Shown one piece after another: positions 1 to 9,268 of a DNA stretch of 64,000 nucleotides (position 1 is its first letter; every line of letters starts with the position of its first letter). The stretch comes from Trichomonas vaginalis G3. Its lineage: Eukaryota; Parabasalia; Trichomonadida; Trichomonadidae. Both the position numbers and the translations under genes were made by a program. The notes under the pieces were generated by a model that saw nothing but the letters and a program-made list of their open reading frames with translations, was not told where the DNA came from and made no database searches. The DNA lies in contig NC_067204.1 of the NCBI RefSeq assembly GCF_026262505.1, positions 25,451,300 through 25,515,299 on the forward strand. The letters run 5' to 3'.

Positions 1-1
1 A

Positions 2-310
2 CGAGCATATTCCATATGGACAGGCACTGTTGAAGAGCTTGAACCGGAAACTCAGGAAAGAGTCATGCAAACAATACGCGAAGACTCAAATACAGACTAT
101 GACAAACTCTTTCTAGGATATAGGTTACCTGAGATGGGCGACCAGAGCCAAAAGGCAAAAAGGACATGGGAAATTTGCAACATACTAGATGAACATAATG
201 CAAAGATGCAACAACTTCAAGCAGAGGGCAATGAAGGAAAAAGAAGAGTTAAAAACTCAGTCAGGAAGAAAGTAAAGCTTGGTCCACGTGGGTTCTATTA
301 TGACATATAA
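2..310 (+). CDS. Maverick ORF of unknown function, C-terminal part
   Basis: The frame is open from the first bases of the window, so this is the C-terminal roughly 102 residues of a protein that starts to the left. The tail is rich in K, R and E with a basic patch before the end. It lies 33 bp before the capsid-like region on the same strand, which suggests a place in the structural module, but I recognise no domain. Internal ATG codons exist (for example at 65), but the upstream frame has no stop within the window, so an internal start is not favoured. Confidence 0.5.
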   Translation, partial: RAYSIWTGTVEELEPETQERVMQTIREDSNTDYDKLFLGYRLPEMGDQSQKAKRTWEICNILDEHNAKMQQLQAEGNEGKRRVKNSVRKKVKLGPRGFYYDI

Positions 311-343
311 ATCCAACTATTCTATATTTTTTACTCATATGAA

Positions 344-1952
344 ATGTACGCCGCTCAGAATATAACGCCAACAGTTTTGGATGCCATGAATGGAAATGTT
401 TCCGAATGGTATAACGAATGCGACAATGCCATTAGAAGGTCAGAAATAGTTCCTGGAACTTACGAATATACAACTGCTGTTTCTTATGGAAACGTAGGTG
501 AGTTTGGAGAAGGTTCTTCAACAACAGTAGATATTGCTTGCGACAGGTTTCATATATTTCTATTGACAACTCTTTCTTATACGTGGAACAAGACATTGAA
601 ATAAAACCTTCTGCCAAGTTGTCTGACAAGAAAGGTTGCAATGGAATTTTCTATGTCGGATACCAATATGCTCCAGAAGTTTTCATGGGATATAAGATAT
701 ATTCTAACTCTGACTTAGTTCAAAACAGTAACATGGGCAAACTATGAATGGTTCGCTTGAGAAACTCAGTACAAACCACAAGCTAGAGAACAAACAGACC
801 AGTATGCAACTATTGAGAAAATAAGAAGACTTGACCCTAACGTTCCAGGAGTTTATGTTGACCTTTCTGGACAAACTGCAGCAGCAGTAACCAAAAGTAA
901 AACTGAAACTTAGAGTTCCTTTGTCACTTTCCTCATCTTCAGGTTTTTAAGATACTTGCCAAACTGGGCAGGAAAAATTTCTATCGAACTTACTCCAAGC
1001 AAAAATAACTTAGTCATTGCACCAACACAAGAACCCATTCACTCTTACAGACGTAAAGGGAGCAAATCAAACGTCATTCGCCGAATTTTGCAAAGACAAA
1101 GTTGACTTAGACTTTGGTTTCTCAAACCTCAACACTGAAGTAAACTACTACTTCAATGCTGCTGGAACTGCTTGGGACCCAGTTAAGTTCACATGCGAAA
1201 AGTTTGAATGCAAGAGAATAGAAAGCAGACTTGCAGTCTATATGTTGGACCCAGATATTTCAAATGCTTTAGCTGCCAAATATATTGCAGTTCCACTTAT
1301 GTTCCCTATACACCAAATATCTGTCAAAGACTTTGCAGGTGAAGTTGGAAACCAAAGTGCTGACCAGGTGCAAGAACAGATATTGCTTTAACAACTGCAA
1401 TGAAACATGCAGATACTATGTTTGTACTGTTCAGACGAACTATAAATGACTATTCTTGCTTCTACAACCCTGGTATTAAATACCATATAAACATAGATGG
1501 CAAATATTATCCAAGAGAAGAATATTCTACAGTTGAAGATATGAGGTCATACAACTTGACATTAGATGCTATGAACTTTAACAACAACTTCACAACAACC
1601 ATTAACCCTGAAATGCAAAGTTCTATTATGCCATATGTGAAAGTATGGACTCATACAGGAGGTCAAAAAAACTCAATATACAAATGGAGACCGTTCAAAC
1701 TTTTGGCTTGGCATTCCATTTGCTGACTCAGAAGACTTTATGGGTGGTATTTCAACTGTTGGTACTGTACAAATACAATATACTGGTGACAGAGACGGTC
1801 CAGATGAATTGAAAGCAAAGAAGTTTACAAAACCAATAGCACTTTTCACGGAAGATGCTCTTTTGAAGATTCGTTCGATGAAACCTGCTGGGGCTCCTCA
1901 GATTGGCATAACGACAGCTTCCATCGAGCAGATTTTGGCAGCAGGTCAGTAA
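344..1952 (+). pseudogene. Major capsid protein-like remnant (double jelly-roll type)
   Basis: A stretch of about 1.6 kb in which one strand keeps protein-like composition rich in N, T, F and Y with alternating hydrophobic beta-strand patterns. This is what is expected of a Polinton or virophage-type double jelly-roll capsid protein of 500 to 600 residues. The size, the position in the element and the putative minor capsid region downstream support the call; there is no short diagnostic motif, so this is inference from composition, size and context. It is a fossil with several breaks. It could instead be another large structural protein of the element. Confidence 0.55.
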
Positions 1953-2274
1953 GTTGTTCTTGAACTGACTTCTCTCCGTCAAATATTGACAGTACGCCAG
2001 TTTTGACATAAAATTGTATTATAAACTTACCTTTAGAAATATCGGTCAGTTTTGTTGTTATATTTTTGTCTGCTTCAAGAACTTTCACCATCTCGGTTAT
2101 ACCAACTTTCTTTGCTTTATGAAATATTTTGGTTCAGCAAAGACTGCTATTCTATAACATTTTCCATTGTTTGTGTAAAGAACTATTCTATCAATGAACT
2201 TGTATTGTTTGTGTGTGTAAACTTTGTTTTGCTTCAATTCGAAGAGATACTCAAATACGTCCATCTTTTTATTC
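1846..2274 (-). pseudogene. Remnant of an unknown minus-strand Maverick ORF
   Basis: The minus strand shows protein-like sequence from an ATG at 2274 (beginning MDVFEYLFELKQ) towards the 3' end of the capsid-like region, which it overlaps tail to tail. It appears broken. Composition (K, I, V, F rich) matches other genes of the element. The function is unknown. The opposite strand also has an open frame here, but it is an F, L, C-rich shadow. Confidence 0.35.
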
Positions 2275-2326
2275 TAAGTAAAATGTCATTTCCGAAAAAT
2301 AGAAGCGTAGTGTTTCAAAAGGTTTA

Positions 2327-2584
2327 ATGGCGATGGCAGATGTGAAGTTAAATTCACCAACTCAAACAAACAGTCAAAGTGTTGTTGTCAATGTCAAAGA
2401 AAGAGATGTTGAAGTGGGGAAACCATTACGAAGACGAAGATGGTATAACAATAGTTCCTGTAAAGAACAACCAACATATCCTGAAGTTAGCAGAGACTTA
2501 AGTTCTGTTGCAGATATTCGAAACGACTACCAACAACAACTTAAAGACAAACTTAAAACTCAGGAGAAGATTGTCAAGCTTTAG
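2327..2584 (+). CDS. Small Maverick protein, unknown function
   Basis: An 85-residue protein with an N-terminal T, Q, S, V-rich stretch, a basic patch (RRRR near residue 37) and a polar helical C-terminus. A second ATG two codons in could equally be the start. The next gene begins 5 bp after its stop on the same strand, so it belongs to a compact run of three small genes between the two capsid-like regions. No domain is recognised. A minor virion protein is possible from position only. Confidence 0.5.
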   Translation: MAMADVKLNSPTQTNSQSVVVNVKERDVEVGKPLRRRRWYNNSSCKEQPTYPEVSRDLSSVADIRNDYQQQLKDKLKTQEKIVKL

Positions 2585-2589
2585 GTATA

Positions 2590-2865
2590 ATGTTAAACTT
2601 GGTCGAACACAACCCTGTAAAAGTGAACTCATATGTCATTGCACCTCATGAAGTTTTGAAAGAACTATTGAAACTTTTGACAGAGGCAGACGATATAAAC
2701 ATCAAAGAAATAGAACCCGACATTGCTTGCTGTGGTGTTTCATATAATGTCATTGACAAGATATACGTTATGAAAGGAGGTGAAACGTTGAACTTAAAAT
2801 ATAGTTTCCCAGACGTCATAAAAATATTTGACGACCACAACATTTCATTAAAGTTTGTTTGCTAA
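2590..2865 (+). CDS. Small Maverick protein, unknown function
   Basis: A 91-residue protein with mixed alpha/beta composition, acidic, with a CC pair near residue 47. It is the middle member of three tightly packed small genes (gaps of 5 and 6 bp). Codon use is the same as in neighbouring element genes. No domain is recognised. Confidence 0.5.
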   Translation: MLNLVEHNPVKVNSYVIAPHEVLKELLKLLTEADDINIKEIEPDIACCGVSYNVIDKIYVMKGGETLNLKYSFPDVIKIFDDHNISLKFVC

Positions 2866-2871
2866 GTAAAA

Positions 2872-3072
2872 ATGTCAAAACTTCTTGAAAGATGTTTGAA
2901 GAAAAATAATATAGACTTTATTTCATGTAAAGGACTTTACACACTTTTGAACGATATGAAAGACCCTGTTTTGTTTGTTCGTGTAGACAAAGGAAAGTTC
3001 TATGTCTTTACAAAGTATTTGAACTTCTTAGACAGAGAACTTCAAGAAACGCCATGTGAAAGTTTTAGATGA
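2872..3072 (+). CDS. Small Maverick protein, unknown function
   Basis: A 66-residue basic protein with a short hydrophobic beta-like core (LFVRVDKGKFYVF). It is the last of three closely packed small genes and is preceded by an AAGTAAAA-type leader directly before ATG, a pattern repeated elsewhere in this element. No domain is recognised. Confidence 0.45.
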   Translation: MSKLLERCLKKNNIDFISCKGLYTLLNDMKDPVLFVRVDKGKFYVFTKYLNFLDRELQETPCESFR

Positions 3073-3113
3073 AGTTCTTCTCCACTTTCAGAAAAACTTT
3101 TAAATATATGTAA

Positions 3114-3921
3114 ATGGCAGAAGACATAGTGGTTTATACTATTACGACTAAAAACCCTGAGTCATATAATTCTATAACAACAAACTTACAAAGTCCTCAA
3201 GGACGATATTGTAAACTAACCTTAAACACGATGACGACTAAAGCCTGTTTTGCTCTTTTGACACCAGAAGACTTTGTTGTTGTGAATGGTAAAAAATACT
3301 TCTTTGAAGATACTTACTCAGATATACCACCAACAGGTTTTGTTGACTTATTTAATACTTTAAGGACGGATGTAACATGTGCTGCAACTAGAGCAGGTTT
3401 CATTATGTTGGATGTCCGACTGAGTTTAGTATAAACGATATGAGCTATAATACAAAACTTATATCTGGTTTTTACTACCAACAGTTTCCTATAACAGGAA
3501 AAGGTGTCATACAAGGTTTGTCTGTTCCATTGACTTTAAGTACACCTATTTTATATATTGTTTCAAACTTAGGTTCAAAGTGCTATTCGAATGTCGACAG
3601 AAACTACTATGACCAAAAGATACTCATGCGTATAAACAACCACTTTCTCTGCTGGTTTGCCTATTGTTCATTCGAATGCAGAATTTTCAGCTTTAGTAAA
3701 CTCAAACACTTTAGCAAACATAAACTTAACCTTAGTTGACGCAAACTTTGTTCCTGTAAAACTTTTATGTCCTATGTATTTGTCAATGACGGCAGAAAGT
3801 TTCGAATTGGAAGAATGCAACTGGTGAAAGTATTGTACTACAAGAACAACTTCAACAACAAATAGCTCAAGAACAACAAATGCAACAAATGGAACAAATG
3901 CAACAACAAAGTCAAGAATAA
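3114..3921 (+). pseudogene. Putative minor capsid (penton-like) protein remnant
   Basis: About 0.8 kb with plus-strand protein-like composition: beta-rich, T, F, Y, V-rich patterns and a Q, M-rich tail ending at a TAA at 3919. Size (roughly 250 to 270 residues), beta character and position between the capsid-like region and the replication genes fit the single jelly-roll minor capsid protein of Polintons. No diagnostic motif is visible, so the call rests on context. It is a fossil with several breaks. Confidence 0.4.
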
Positions 3922-3951
3922 AAAAAAATATTTTTTTTTATTTTTATAAAA

Positions 3952-5189
3952 ATGTACAGAATAGACGTTTCAGATTTTTATGACTTCCAAGCGTTCAGAA
4001 ATATGTGTCCATTTAGAGACTATAACAAAGCAGTCGAGAATTTGAAACGTTTAGTCATTTATGTCGACTCTGCCCCAGAATGTTATGTCATGAAAGAATG
4101 GGATGTTGTCTTTAACAAACCAAGAGCGACAATAGTTTCAGAACAAGAATGTAGACAGAAACTTAAGAAAATAAAAGTCGTACAAGTTGGTATGAAGATG
4201 TTAGATGCTTGGGATATCTTATTGTCAAAACTTGAAGATTTTTCAGTTCGTGGTATAAAGTTCTATACACCATCTCCAAACTTCTATTCTATCTTCACTG
4301 GATATAAATACGAACAAGTAGAATGGAAAGAAAATGTTATAGAAGCTTGGTTAGACCATGTCAAAGAAATTATATGCAATGGAAACGAAAGAGTCTATGA
4401 GTATATCTTATGTTGGTTTGCAAACATCTTACAACATCCAAGTGCTAAAAATGAAACTGCTCTCATTGTAATTGGAAAACAAGGAACAGGTAAGAACACT
4501 TTCTTTACAGATATCTTGTGCAAACTGTTAGAGGGCTATTCGAATCCGAATATGACAAACTTAGAAAACATCTGCGGTAAATTTAACTCTTCAATAGAGA
4601 ATATGAAACTTTATAGTATGTAACGAACTTCAAAGTATAGATACAACAAAAGTTTTGAACTCAGATGCTTTGAAGAGTCTTATAACAGACAAAGTTGGAG
4701 TTGTTGAAAGAAAAATATAAAGACCAAAGAGTTTTTGAAAATGTTGCAAATTTCATTATGGTTTCAAACAATGCCGTTCCGATGAAGTTAGAAAGTTCTG
4801 ACAGAAGATATGTAGTTGTCAGAACGTCAGATTCTCATATGCAAGATACAGAATATTTTGACGACTTAGCAGAAACTTTGACATCTGACTTTTACAACCA
4901 CTTGTTCTCATATTTCATGACATTAGATATTTCTAAGTTCAATCCAAGACAAATTCCACATACCGAAGAGAGACAAACATTGTTAGAAGCAAACAAGAGT
5001 GTATATGAACTGTTCATAGATGAAACTGACTTTGAGTGTTTAGATGAAAGGTCATTGTACGATTCGTATAAACAATATTGTCAAGAGTATGGTTATATGA
5101 CAGCGTCTAAACGAACATTCTTGGCAAATGTCAAAAATCTTTTAGACATACAGAATGGCGTATATACAAAGAAAAATTTTTCTGAGTAA
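3952..5189 (+). pseudogene. SF3 (D5/P4-like) replicative helicase remnant
   Basis: This region encodes signatures of a D5-like superfamily 3 helicase: a Walker A of the form GKQGTGKNT near 4473..4500, preceded by a D5_N-like segment with an FYSIF-type motif, and a later FIMVSNN-type segment fitting SF3 motif C, followed by a DRR(Y) stretch. In virophages and NCLDVs such proteins unwind DNA for replication, often fused to a primase. An upstream primase domain is not evident here. The gene is followed 35 bp later by a small acidic-tailed gene that may be its ssDNA-binding partner. It is a fossil with a small number of breaks. Confidence 0.75.
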
Positions 5190-5224
5190 ATTTAAAAAAA
5201 ACATTTTTTTATCCGATAGAAAAG

Positions 5225-5644
5225 ATGGCAAAATTCATCTCAGTAAACAAGTACATGACAGAAGTCAAAGAAGAACTAGACCCATTCGCTTATTTGAATG
5301 TTTACTTCTACCATTTTGAAAAGTCTTCATTCAGCAAAGTTTGGAACATCGAACCAGTTAAGTTTGCTATTGTGACTAAAAATGGTGCGAAATTTGAAGA
5401 CTTAGACATAGAAGGTTTGTTAGCAGTCAAAGAAAATTTTGACAGAAAGTTCTCAAAACTCGAAGAAGGTAAAGCATACAAACTTGTTATACCTTATGAA
5501 CCAAAGAAAGCAGACGACTATGAATATTATGAGTCTAAGATAGTTGAAGTTCAAGGTAAATTGGGTAAAAAGATTTTAGAGTCTAAACCAGTGTTTGCTC
5601 CTAAAGAGGAAGAGAACATTGACATTGACCCAGAAATGTTCTAA
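5225..5644 (+). CDS. Candidate ssDNA-binding-like protein, acidic C-terminal tail
   Basis: A 139-residue whole ORF preceded by an A/T-rich leader. The N-terminal 100 residues alternate beta-like hydrophobic segments with K and E; the C-terminus is strongly acidic and ends in a hydrophobic tip (DIDPEMF). An acidic tail with a terminal aromatic residue is characteristic of bacterial SSB and T7 gp2.5-type proteins, and the gene sits directly after the helicase. That role is inference: I see no unambiguous OB-fold motif. Otherwise it is an unknown Maverick protein. Confidence 0.5.
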   Translation: MAKFISVNKYMTEVKEELDPFAYLNVYFYHFEKSSFSKVWNIEPVKFAIVTKNGAKFEDLDIEGLLAVKENFDRKFSKLEEGKAYKLVIPYEPKKADDYEYYESKIVEVQGKLGKKILESKPVFAPKEEENIDIDPEMF

Positions 5645-5660
5645 AAATAAAATTTTATTT

Positions 5661-6125
5661 TTACATGTCATATCTCACCTTCTCTGGAACTGGTTCAGGT
5701 TCTTTCTTCTCTTCTTCTACTTTCTTTTCTTTCTTTTCTTTCTTTTCTCTCTTCTTCTTCTTTTCTGGTGGAGTTATGTCAAACTTCTCAGAACCATATT
5801 TTTGTAAAAGGTCTTTGTCCTTTAATAGCTCTTCTATTCTGTTTTCTATTTCATCTTCAAGAACAGCGCATGTGTCTTCTTTGCATTCTAAGAACTTTTG
5901 TTGGACTTCATCTTTCCAATCGGCGTCATCTCTGTCAACAAGTCTGTCATTGACAAATTTTAAGACTGCTCTGCTTAATGTTTTATGGTTCTTGTCATAT
6001 TCCCAGAAACAGAACTTTAGAACAAATTCCCCTTTCTTGTTTACACTATGTAAGATTTTATGGTCTACAGATGTTTTGCTGTCGAAAAGTTTGTCTCGAA
6101 TATAGATAGCGAAATCGCTAGACAT
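5661..6125 (-). CDS. Maverick protein with Lys/Glu-rich tail, unknown function
   Basis: A 154-residue protein. Residues 1 to about 105 are mixed alpha/beta with a helical, E, D, L-rich second half; residues 110 to 150 are a low-complexity K, E tail with a PEPVP segment. It is divergent from the ATPase gene, sharing a 35-bp A/T-rich intergenic region (6126..6160) that probably holds both promoters. Its end is 16 bp from the convergent end of the upstream gene. The S, F-rich opposite-strand frame is a shadow. No domain is recognised. Confidence 0.55.
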   Translation of the reverse strand: MSSDFAIYIRDKLFDSKTSVDHKILHSVNKKGEFVLKFCFWEYDKNHKTLSRAVLKFVNDRLVDRDDADWKDEVQQKFLECKEDTCAVLEDEIENRIEELLKDKDLLQKYGSEKFDITPPEKKKKREKKEKKEKKVEEEKKEPEPVPEKVRYDM

Positions 6126-6160
6126 TTTCTAAAAGATAAAAATTTTAATTTTTCTAAAAT

Positions 6161-7036
6161 ATGTTAGAAAAAAAGTTTGCTGACATTGACAAGAAATTTG
6201 AGAATGTTTTAAACAAGAACAAGAGGAAGTTGGAAAATGCTCAGATAAAGCCTATACATGACAAGTTCTTATTTGCTCAGAATGGTATAACAGGTCTAAT
6301 CGCACCACCTGGGTCGGGTAAGACTTTCACTTATCTTAAAATGGCTGCACAACAACAAGAACTAGATGAGAAGAACCCATTCTATGAGTTAGTTGTTATT
6401 TGTAGTACTTCTGGTCAATTTGACCAAACCGTCAATTCGTTCAAAGATATTATAAAAAAGTCTAAGTTAGTATGTATAAAAGACTCTGAGTTGTTAGATT
6501 GGATAAAGAAGTACCAAAGAAGAGTTTTGAAGTACAATGCTATAAATGAGTATATAAATTCTAAGTTTAAAGACCCAAATGAGGAAATGCAGAGAATATT
6601 AGAGAAGAAACACTTCAGAAACAAACAGAAAGAGATAGAATACATTTCGAAGAAATTGCAATCTTACGATTGGAAGACTTACCCTCACAGATGTCTTCTT
6701 ATCTTAGATGACTTTGCTTCTCATCCTTTGTTAAAGAACAGAGAACAAGACATGTGTCGAATTCTTAAGAAGCTCAGACACTTTAACATCTCAGTTGTCA
6801 TTTGTGTACAGACAGCAAAGAGTTTAAGTAAGGATGTTAAAAGAATACTTACTGATATCATACTTTTCCCTGGATTGTCCGAAGACGATTTCATGGAACT
6901 TATGAAAGAGTCCATGGCAGGTAAGTTTGACAGACATGAACTATGGGAGAAGTACAAAGTCATACAAGACCCTCATACTTCTTTCAGAATTCACATCTAC
7001 GCGAACAAAGTTCAAATTGTAAAAAGTCAAGCTTGA
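6161..7036 (+). CDS. Genome-packaging ATPase (FtsK/HerA, A32-like)
   Basis: A 291-residue P-loop ATPase. Walker A is APPGSGKT (residues 49 to 56) and Walker B is CLLILDD (residues 178 to 184). Around these lie a middle K-rich segment, a later QT sensor-like segment and a conserved helical C-terminus. In Polintons, virophages and NCLDVs this enzyme drives DNA into the capsid. Length fits the family, which usually runs from 220 to 300 residues. It looks whole. Its 3' end overlaps the end of a tiny convergent ORF (7027..7128). Confidence 0.85.
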   Translation: MLEKKFADIDKKFENVLNKNKRKLENAQIKPIHDKFLFAQNGITGLIAPPGSGKTFTYLKMAAQQQELDEKNPFYELVVICSTSGQFDQTVNSFKDIIKKSKLVCIKDSELLDWIKKYQRRVLKYNAINEYINSKFKDPNEEMQRILEKKHFRNKQKEIEYISKKLQSYDWKTYPHRCLLILDDFASHPLLKNREQDMCRILKKLRHFNISVVICVQTAKSLSKDVKRILTDIILFPGLSEDDFMELMKESMAGKFDRHELWEKYKVIQDPHTSFRIHIYANKVQIVKSQA

Positions 7037-7128
7037 AAATGTAAGTGTTTGGTCTTAGTCTGTTGTGGTTCTGCAGCTTTCGGTTCTTCTGGCTTTGGAA
7101 TGGACTCGGTTGGTGGTACGTCGGACAT
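7027..7128 (-). CDS. Short proline-rich ORF, first MSDVPP copy
   Basis: A 33-residue ORF beginning MSDVPPTESIPKPEEPKA. The same leader recurs as the start of the ORF at 11910..12227, including the three residues HKR encoded just upstream of the ATG. The C-terminal half here is unrelated to the second copy. It may be a truncated gene start left beside the 22-bp repeat array rather than a working gene. It overlaps the last 10 bp of the ATPase gene on the other strand. Confidence 0.35.
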   Translation of the reverse strand: MSDVPPTESIPKPEEPKAAEPQQTKTKHLHFQA

Positions 7129-7138
7129 TCGTTTGTGT

Positions 7139-7314
7139 CCTGTCGGAAAGAAAAACTTTTCCTGTCGGAAGGAAGAACTCTTCCTGTTGGAAGGAAAAAC
7201 TTTTCCTGTTGGAAGGAAGAACTCTTCCTGTCGGAAGGAAAAACTTTTCCTGTTGGAAGGAAATTTTTTTCCTGTTGGAAGGAAAATTTTTTCCTGTTGG
7301 AAGGAAAAACTTTT
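7139..7314. repeat. 22-bp tandem repeat, block 1 (8 units)
   Basis: Eight consecutive units of 22 bp of the form CCTGTYGGAAGGAAAAACTTTT, with small changes (AAG for AAA, T-rich tails in units 6 and 7). Each unit contains an internal TTCC/GGAA inverted repeat. Since 22 is not a multiple of three, the array reads through all three frames in a 66-bp cycle and gives misleading open frames on both strands. Confidence 0.9.
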
Positions 7315-7388
7315 CTGAAGTTCGACCAAAAAGTTCTCAATTTTCGAAAATTTGAATGGTTTACGGACGGACAACTGGAAAAATTTTT

Positions 7389-7586
7389 CCTGTCGGAAAG
7401 AACAATTTTTCCTGTCGGAAAGAAAAACTTTTCCTGTCGGAAGGAAAAACTTTTCCTGTTGGAAGGAAAAACTTTTCCTGTTGGAAGGAAGGACTTTTCC
7501 TGTCGGAAAGAAAAACTTTTCCTGTCGGAAAGAAAAACTTTTCCTGTCGGAAGGAAGGACTCGGAATGTCGGAAGGAAGGACTCGG
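7389..7586. repeat. 22-bp tandem repeat, block 2 (8 units plus degenerate unit)
   Basis: The same 22-bp unit as block 1 resumes after a 74-bp non-repeat interruption (7315..7388). Eight good units are followed by a degenerate unit at 7565..7586 in which CTTTTCC has become CTCGGAA, and then by unique sequence. The changed 3' units suggest decay at the array edge. Confidence 0.88.
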
Positions 7587-7671
7587 AATGCCAGAAGGAT
7601 TTGACAAGGCAATTTACCTTATAGAGCTACCTGAGCCATCTGAAGTCAAGCTTGAAAAATAAATGGTTCAT

Positions 7672-8565
7672 CTACTCTGCTTGTTTGAAGTTGTCAAAAT
7701 ACTCTGTTATTTTTTCCTTTAACAATGGCAAATCTTCTTTGAAGGTAAGAATTGTACAACCTTTAATATCATAGTGTGTTTGAGGTAACGTATCTTGAAC
7801 TATTTGTTTCACATCTTCATTCGGTGTCATTGAAATCGGTAAGTTTTCGCGATAGAACCAATTTCTGTCAGATTTGTAAATCTTAGCAAGGTCGTAAAAG
7901 CTTTTGTTGTTTCTTCTGACTAAATGCAACATAACCATATCTTTATCTTCTTCATTTTCCATCTCTTCAGTATAAATCATATACTTATAGTTCTTTTCCT
8001 TTCCTTTTGGTACCGAACGTGGTATTCTTTTCTGAATGCTTTTGTCTTTTGCTTGAAGTTTCTTTTCCATCTCTTCACGTTCTTGTCTATGAATTTCGTC
8101 AAGAAGTCTGTAAATATACCAAGCATAACGAGGCGAAGCCCACATTGCAACAGCATTTACAAGAAGTCTATGTACATAATATCCTCTCAAACCGTTTGGC
8201 AATTTTTCACGATTTTCATAGAGTTTTGGCGACTGGGGTTTTTTACTTACTCGCTGTTCTTCACTGTTTTCATAGAGTTTTGGCGAGTAAGATTTTTCTC
8301 GTAGTCGCTGTTCTTCACTGTTTTCAGAAAAAAGTATGTCTCGCTGTGCTTCGCTCAAAAGTTCTTGTGTGCTTTGGTTCCTAAACCAGTCTTGTGGTTT
8401 CTTAGTATCTGGAGCAAAACATGCTGTCAAAATACTTTGCATTTGGTACATATCGTCTTTGACAGAACGAATGAGACGTAACTGTTTGTTATACTGTATG
8501 TACTCATATTCTTCATTTATAGCTTCATGGACTATAACTGTTGTTGTGTTCTCGGTTGTTGACAT
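7672..8565 (-). CDS. KilA-N domain protein
   Basis: A 297-residue protein. The ATG at 8565 gives MSTTENT; the open frame extends a few codons further upstream but without an ATG. Residues about 15 to 155 match the KilA-N fold: a YIQYNKQLRLIR-type start, a WFRNQST segment and a GYYVHRLLVNAVAMWASPRYAWYIY-type helix region. A helical linker and a C-terminal domain follow, the arrangement seen in poxvirus, iridovirus and phage KilA-N or BRO-like proteins, which bind DNA. An 18-residue tandem insertion (NSEEQR to SPKLYE, 2 copies) splits the KilA-N domain and is made of hairpin repeat DNA (8190..8330). It looks whole. It is followed, in transcription order, by the repeat region. Confidence 0.8.
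   Translation of the reverse strand: MSTTENTTTVIVHEAINEEYEYIQYNKQLRLIRSVKDDMYQMQSILTACFAPDTKKPQDWFRNQSTQELLSEAQRDILFSENSEEQRLREKSYSPKLYENSEEQRVSKKPQSPKLYENREKLPNGLRGYYVHRLLVNAVAMWASPRYAWYIYRLLDEIHRQEREEMEKKLQAKDKSIQKRIPRSVPKGKEKNYKYMIYTEEMENEEDKDMVMLHLVRRNNKSFYDLAKIYKSDRNWFYRENLPISMTPNEDVKQIVQDTLPQTHYDIKGCTILTFKEDLPLLKEKITEYFDNFKQAE
8246..8291. repeat. In-frame palindromic insert within KilA-N gene
   Basis: CTTACTCGC at 8246..8254 pairs perfectly with GCGAGTAAG at 8283..8291 around a 28-nt loop, inside a 54-bp tandem duplication. Its flank (TTTTCACGATTTTCAT followed by GTTTTGGCG) is nearly the same as that of the intergenic hairpins at 9361..9530, so the same repeat family occurs in coding and non-coding positions. 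Confidence 0.7.
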
Positions 8566-8612
8566 ATCTGTCTTTACATACAAAATAAAAAAATAAAAAA
8601 AAATAAAATTAG
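8566..8612 (-). promoter_or_regulatory. Shared A/T leader cassette of accessory genes
   Basis: Read on the minus strand this is TAATTTTATTTTTTTTTATT, more T-rich sequence, then TTTTGTATGTAAAGACAGAT and ATG. Near-identical leaders precede the genes starting at 9268 and 11539 and a related one precedes 10704, so it is a likely promoter and 5' leader unit. Confidence 0.5.
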
Positions 8613-8653
8613 CGTTATTTTCTGACTTTCACAAAAGACCAAAAATAAACGCT

Positions 8654-9268
8654 TTACATGTATTTTTCAGCAACTTCGTCAAATAATTTTATAGCACTAT
8701 CTATCTCATCTACTTCAAACGTTTCTTTACCTTTCGTGGGAGCACCATACATTTTCTCAAACTTTTCAAGCAGTTCTGTTTCAGCAGCTCTCATATCGTT
8801 AACGAACACAACCTTAACTCTATTGACTGTACTGTCATATCTTTGAGTTATATTATATGTTCTTCCTATCTTATATCTCTTTGTATTGAAGTCCTTCGGT
8901 TTCTGAACGATGTAAAGTAAGCCTTCACTGCAACGTTCAGTATCGAATGAACCATATGTTATGAAATTATATCCAACAACTGGGTCAATCCAGAACAAAA
9001 CTAGTGGTATAAGACTTTTGTCTATAAGATATGTTCTTGTTCCATAGAATCTTACCGATATCATAAGCTCAGGATTTTTTGTCAAAATTTTCTGAGTAGA
9101 AGCATTTCTAACCCAGTCGTGGGATGTTTTCTTTTCAGATAGTGTTAGAATGTCTGACAAGGAATATTTTTTGTATTTCTTTGAGTATCTTACGTTTAAA
9201 TCACCAATTCTAACCACTTTGGTGTCATTGTCTATCTTTTTAACTGTTTCAAACTCAGTGTTTGTCAT
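8654..9268 (-). CDS. T5orf172 (GIY-YIG-related) domain protein with KilA-N-like N-terminus
   Basis: A 204-residue protein. Residues 1 to about 110 resemble a short KilA-N or MSV199-type DNA-binding module (HDWVRNASTQKIL, LVLFWIDPVVGYNF). Residues 115 to 200 carry the T5orf172 signature: GLLYIVQKPK, KIGRTYN, a central R, ETELLEKF and a final F near GKETFEV. T5orf172 belongs to the GIY-YIG nuclease superfamily and is common in large DNA viruses beside KilA-N. It shares its promoter cassette and the KilA-like N-terminal logic with its neighbours, which points to a locally expanded family. It looks whole. Confidence 0.75.
   Translation of the reverse strand: MTNTEFETVKKIDNDTKVVRIGDLNVRYSKKYKKYSLSDILTLSEKKTSHDWVRNASTQKILTKNPELMISVRFYGTRTYLIDKSLIPLVLFWIDPVVGYNFITYGSFDTERCSEGLLYIVQKPKDFNTKRYKIGRTYNITQRYDSTVNRVKVVFVNDMRAAETELLEKFEKMYGAPTKGKETFEVDEIDSAIKLFDEVAEKYM

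Noticed and set aside
5665-6105. Phe/Ser-rich plus-strand frame
   Set aside because: It is antisense to the Lys/Glu-rich minus-strand gene; its composition is the mirror of that gene.
6984-7662. Several long open frames on both strands through the 22-bp array
   Set aside because: They arise from the repeat, which is open in all frames; there is no domain and composition is that of the unit.
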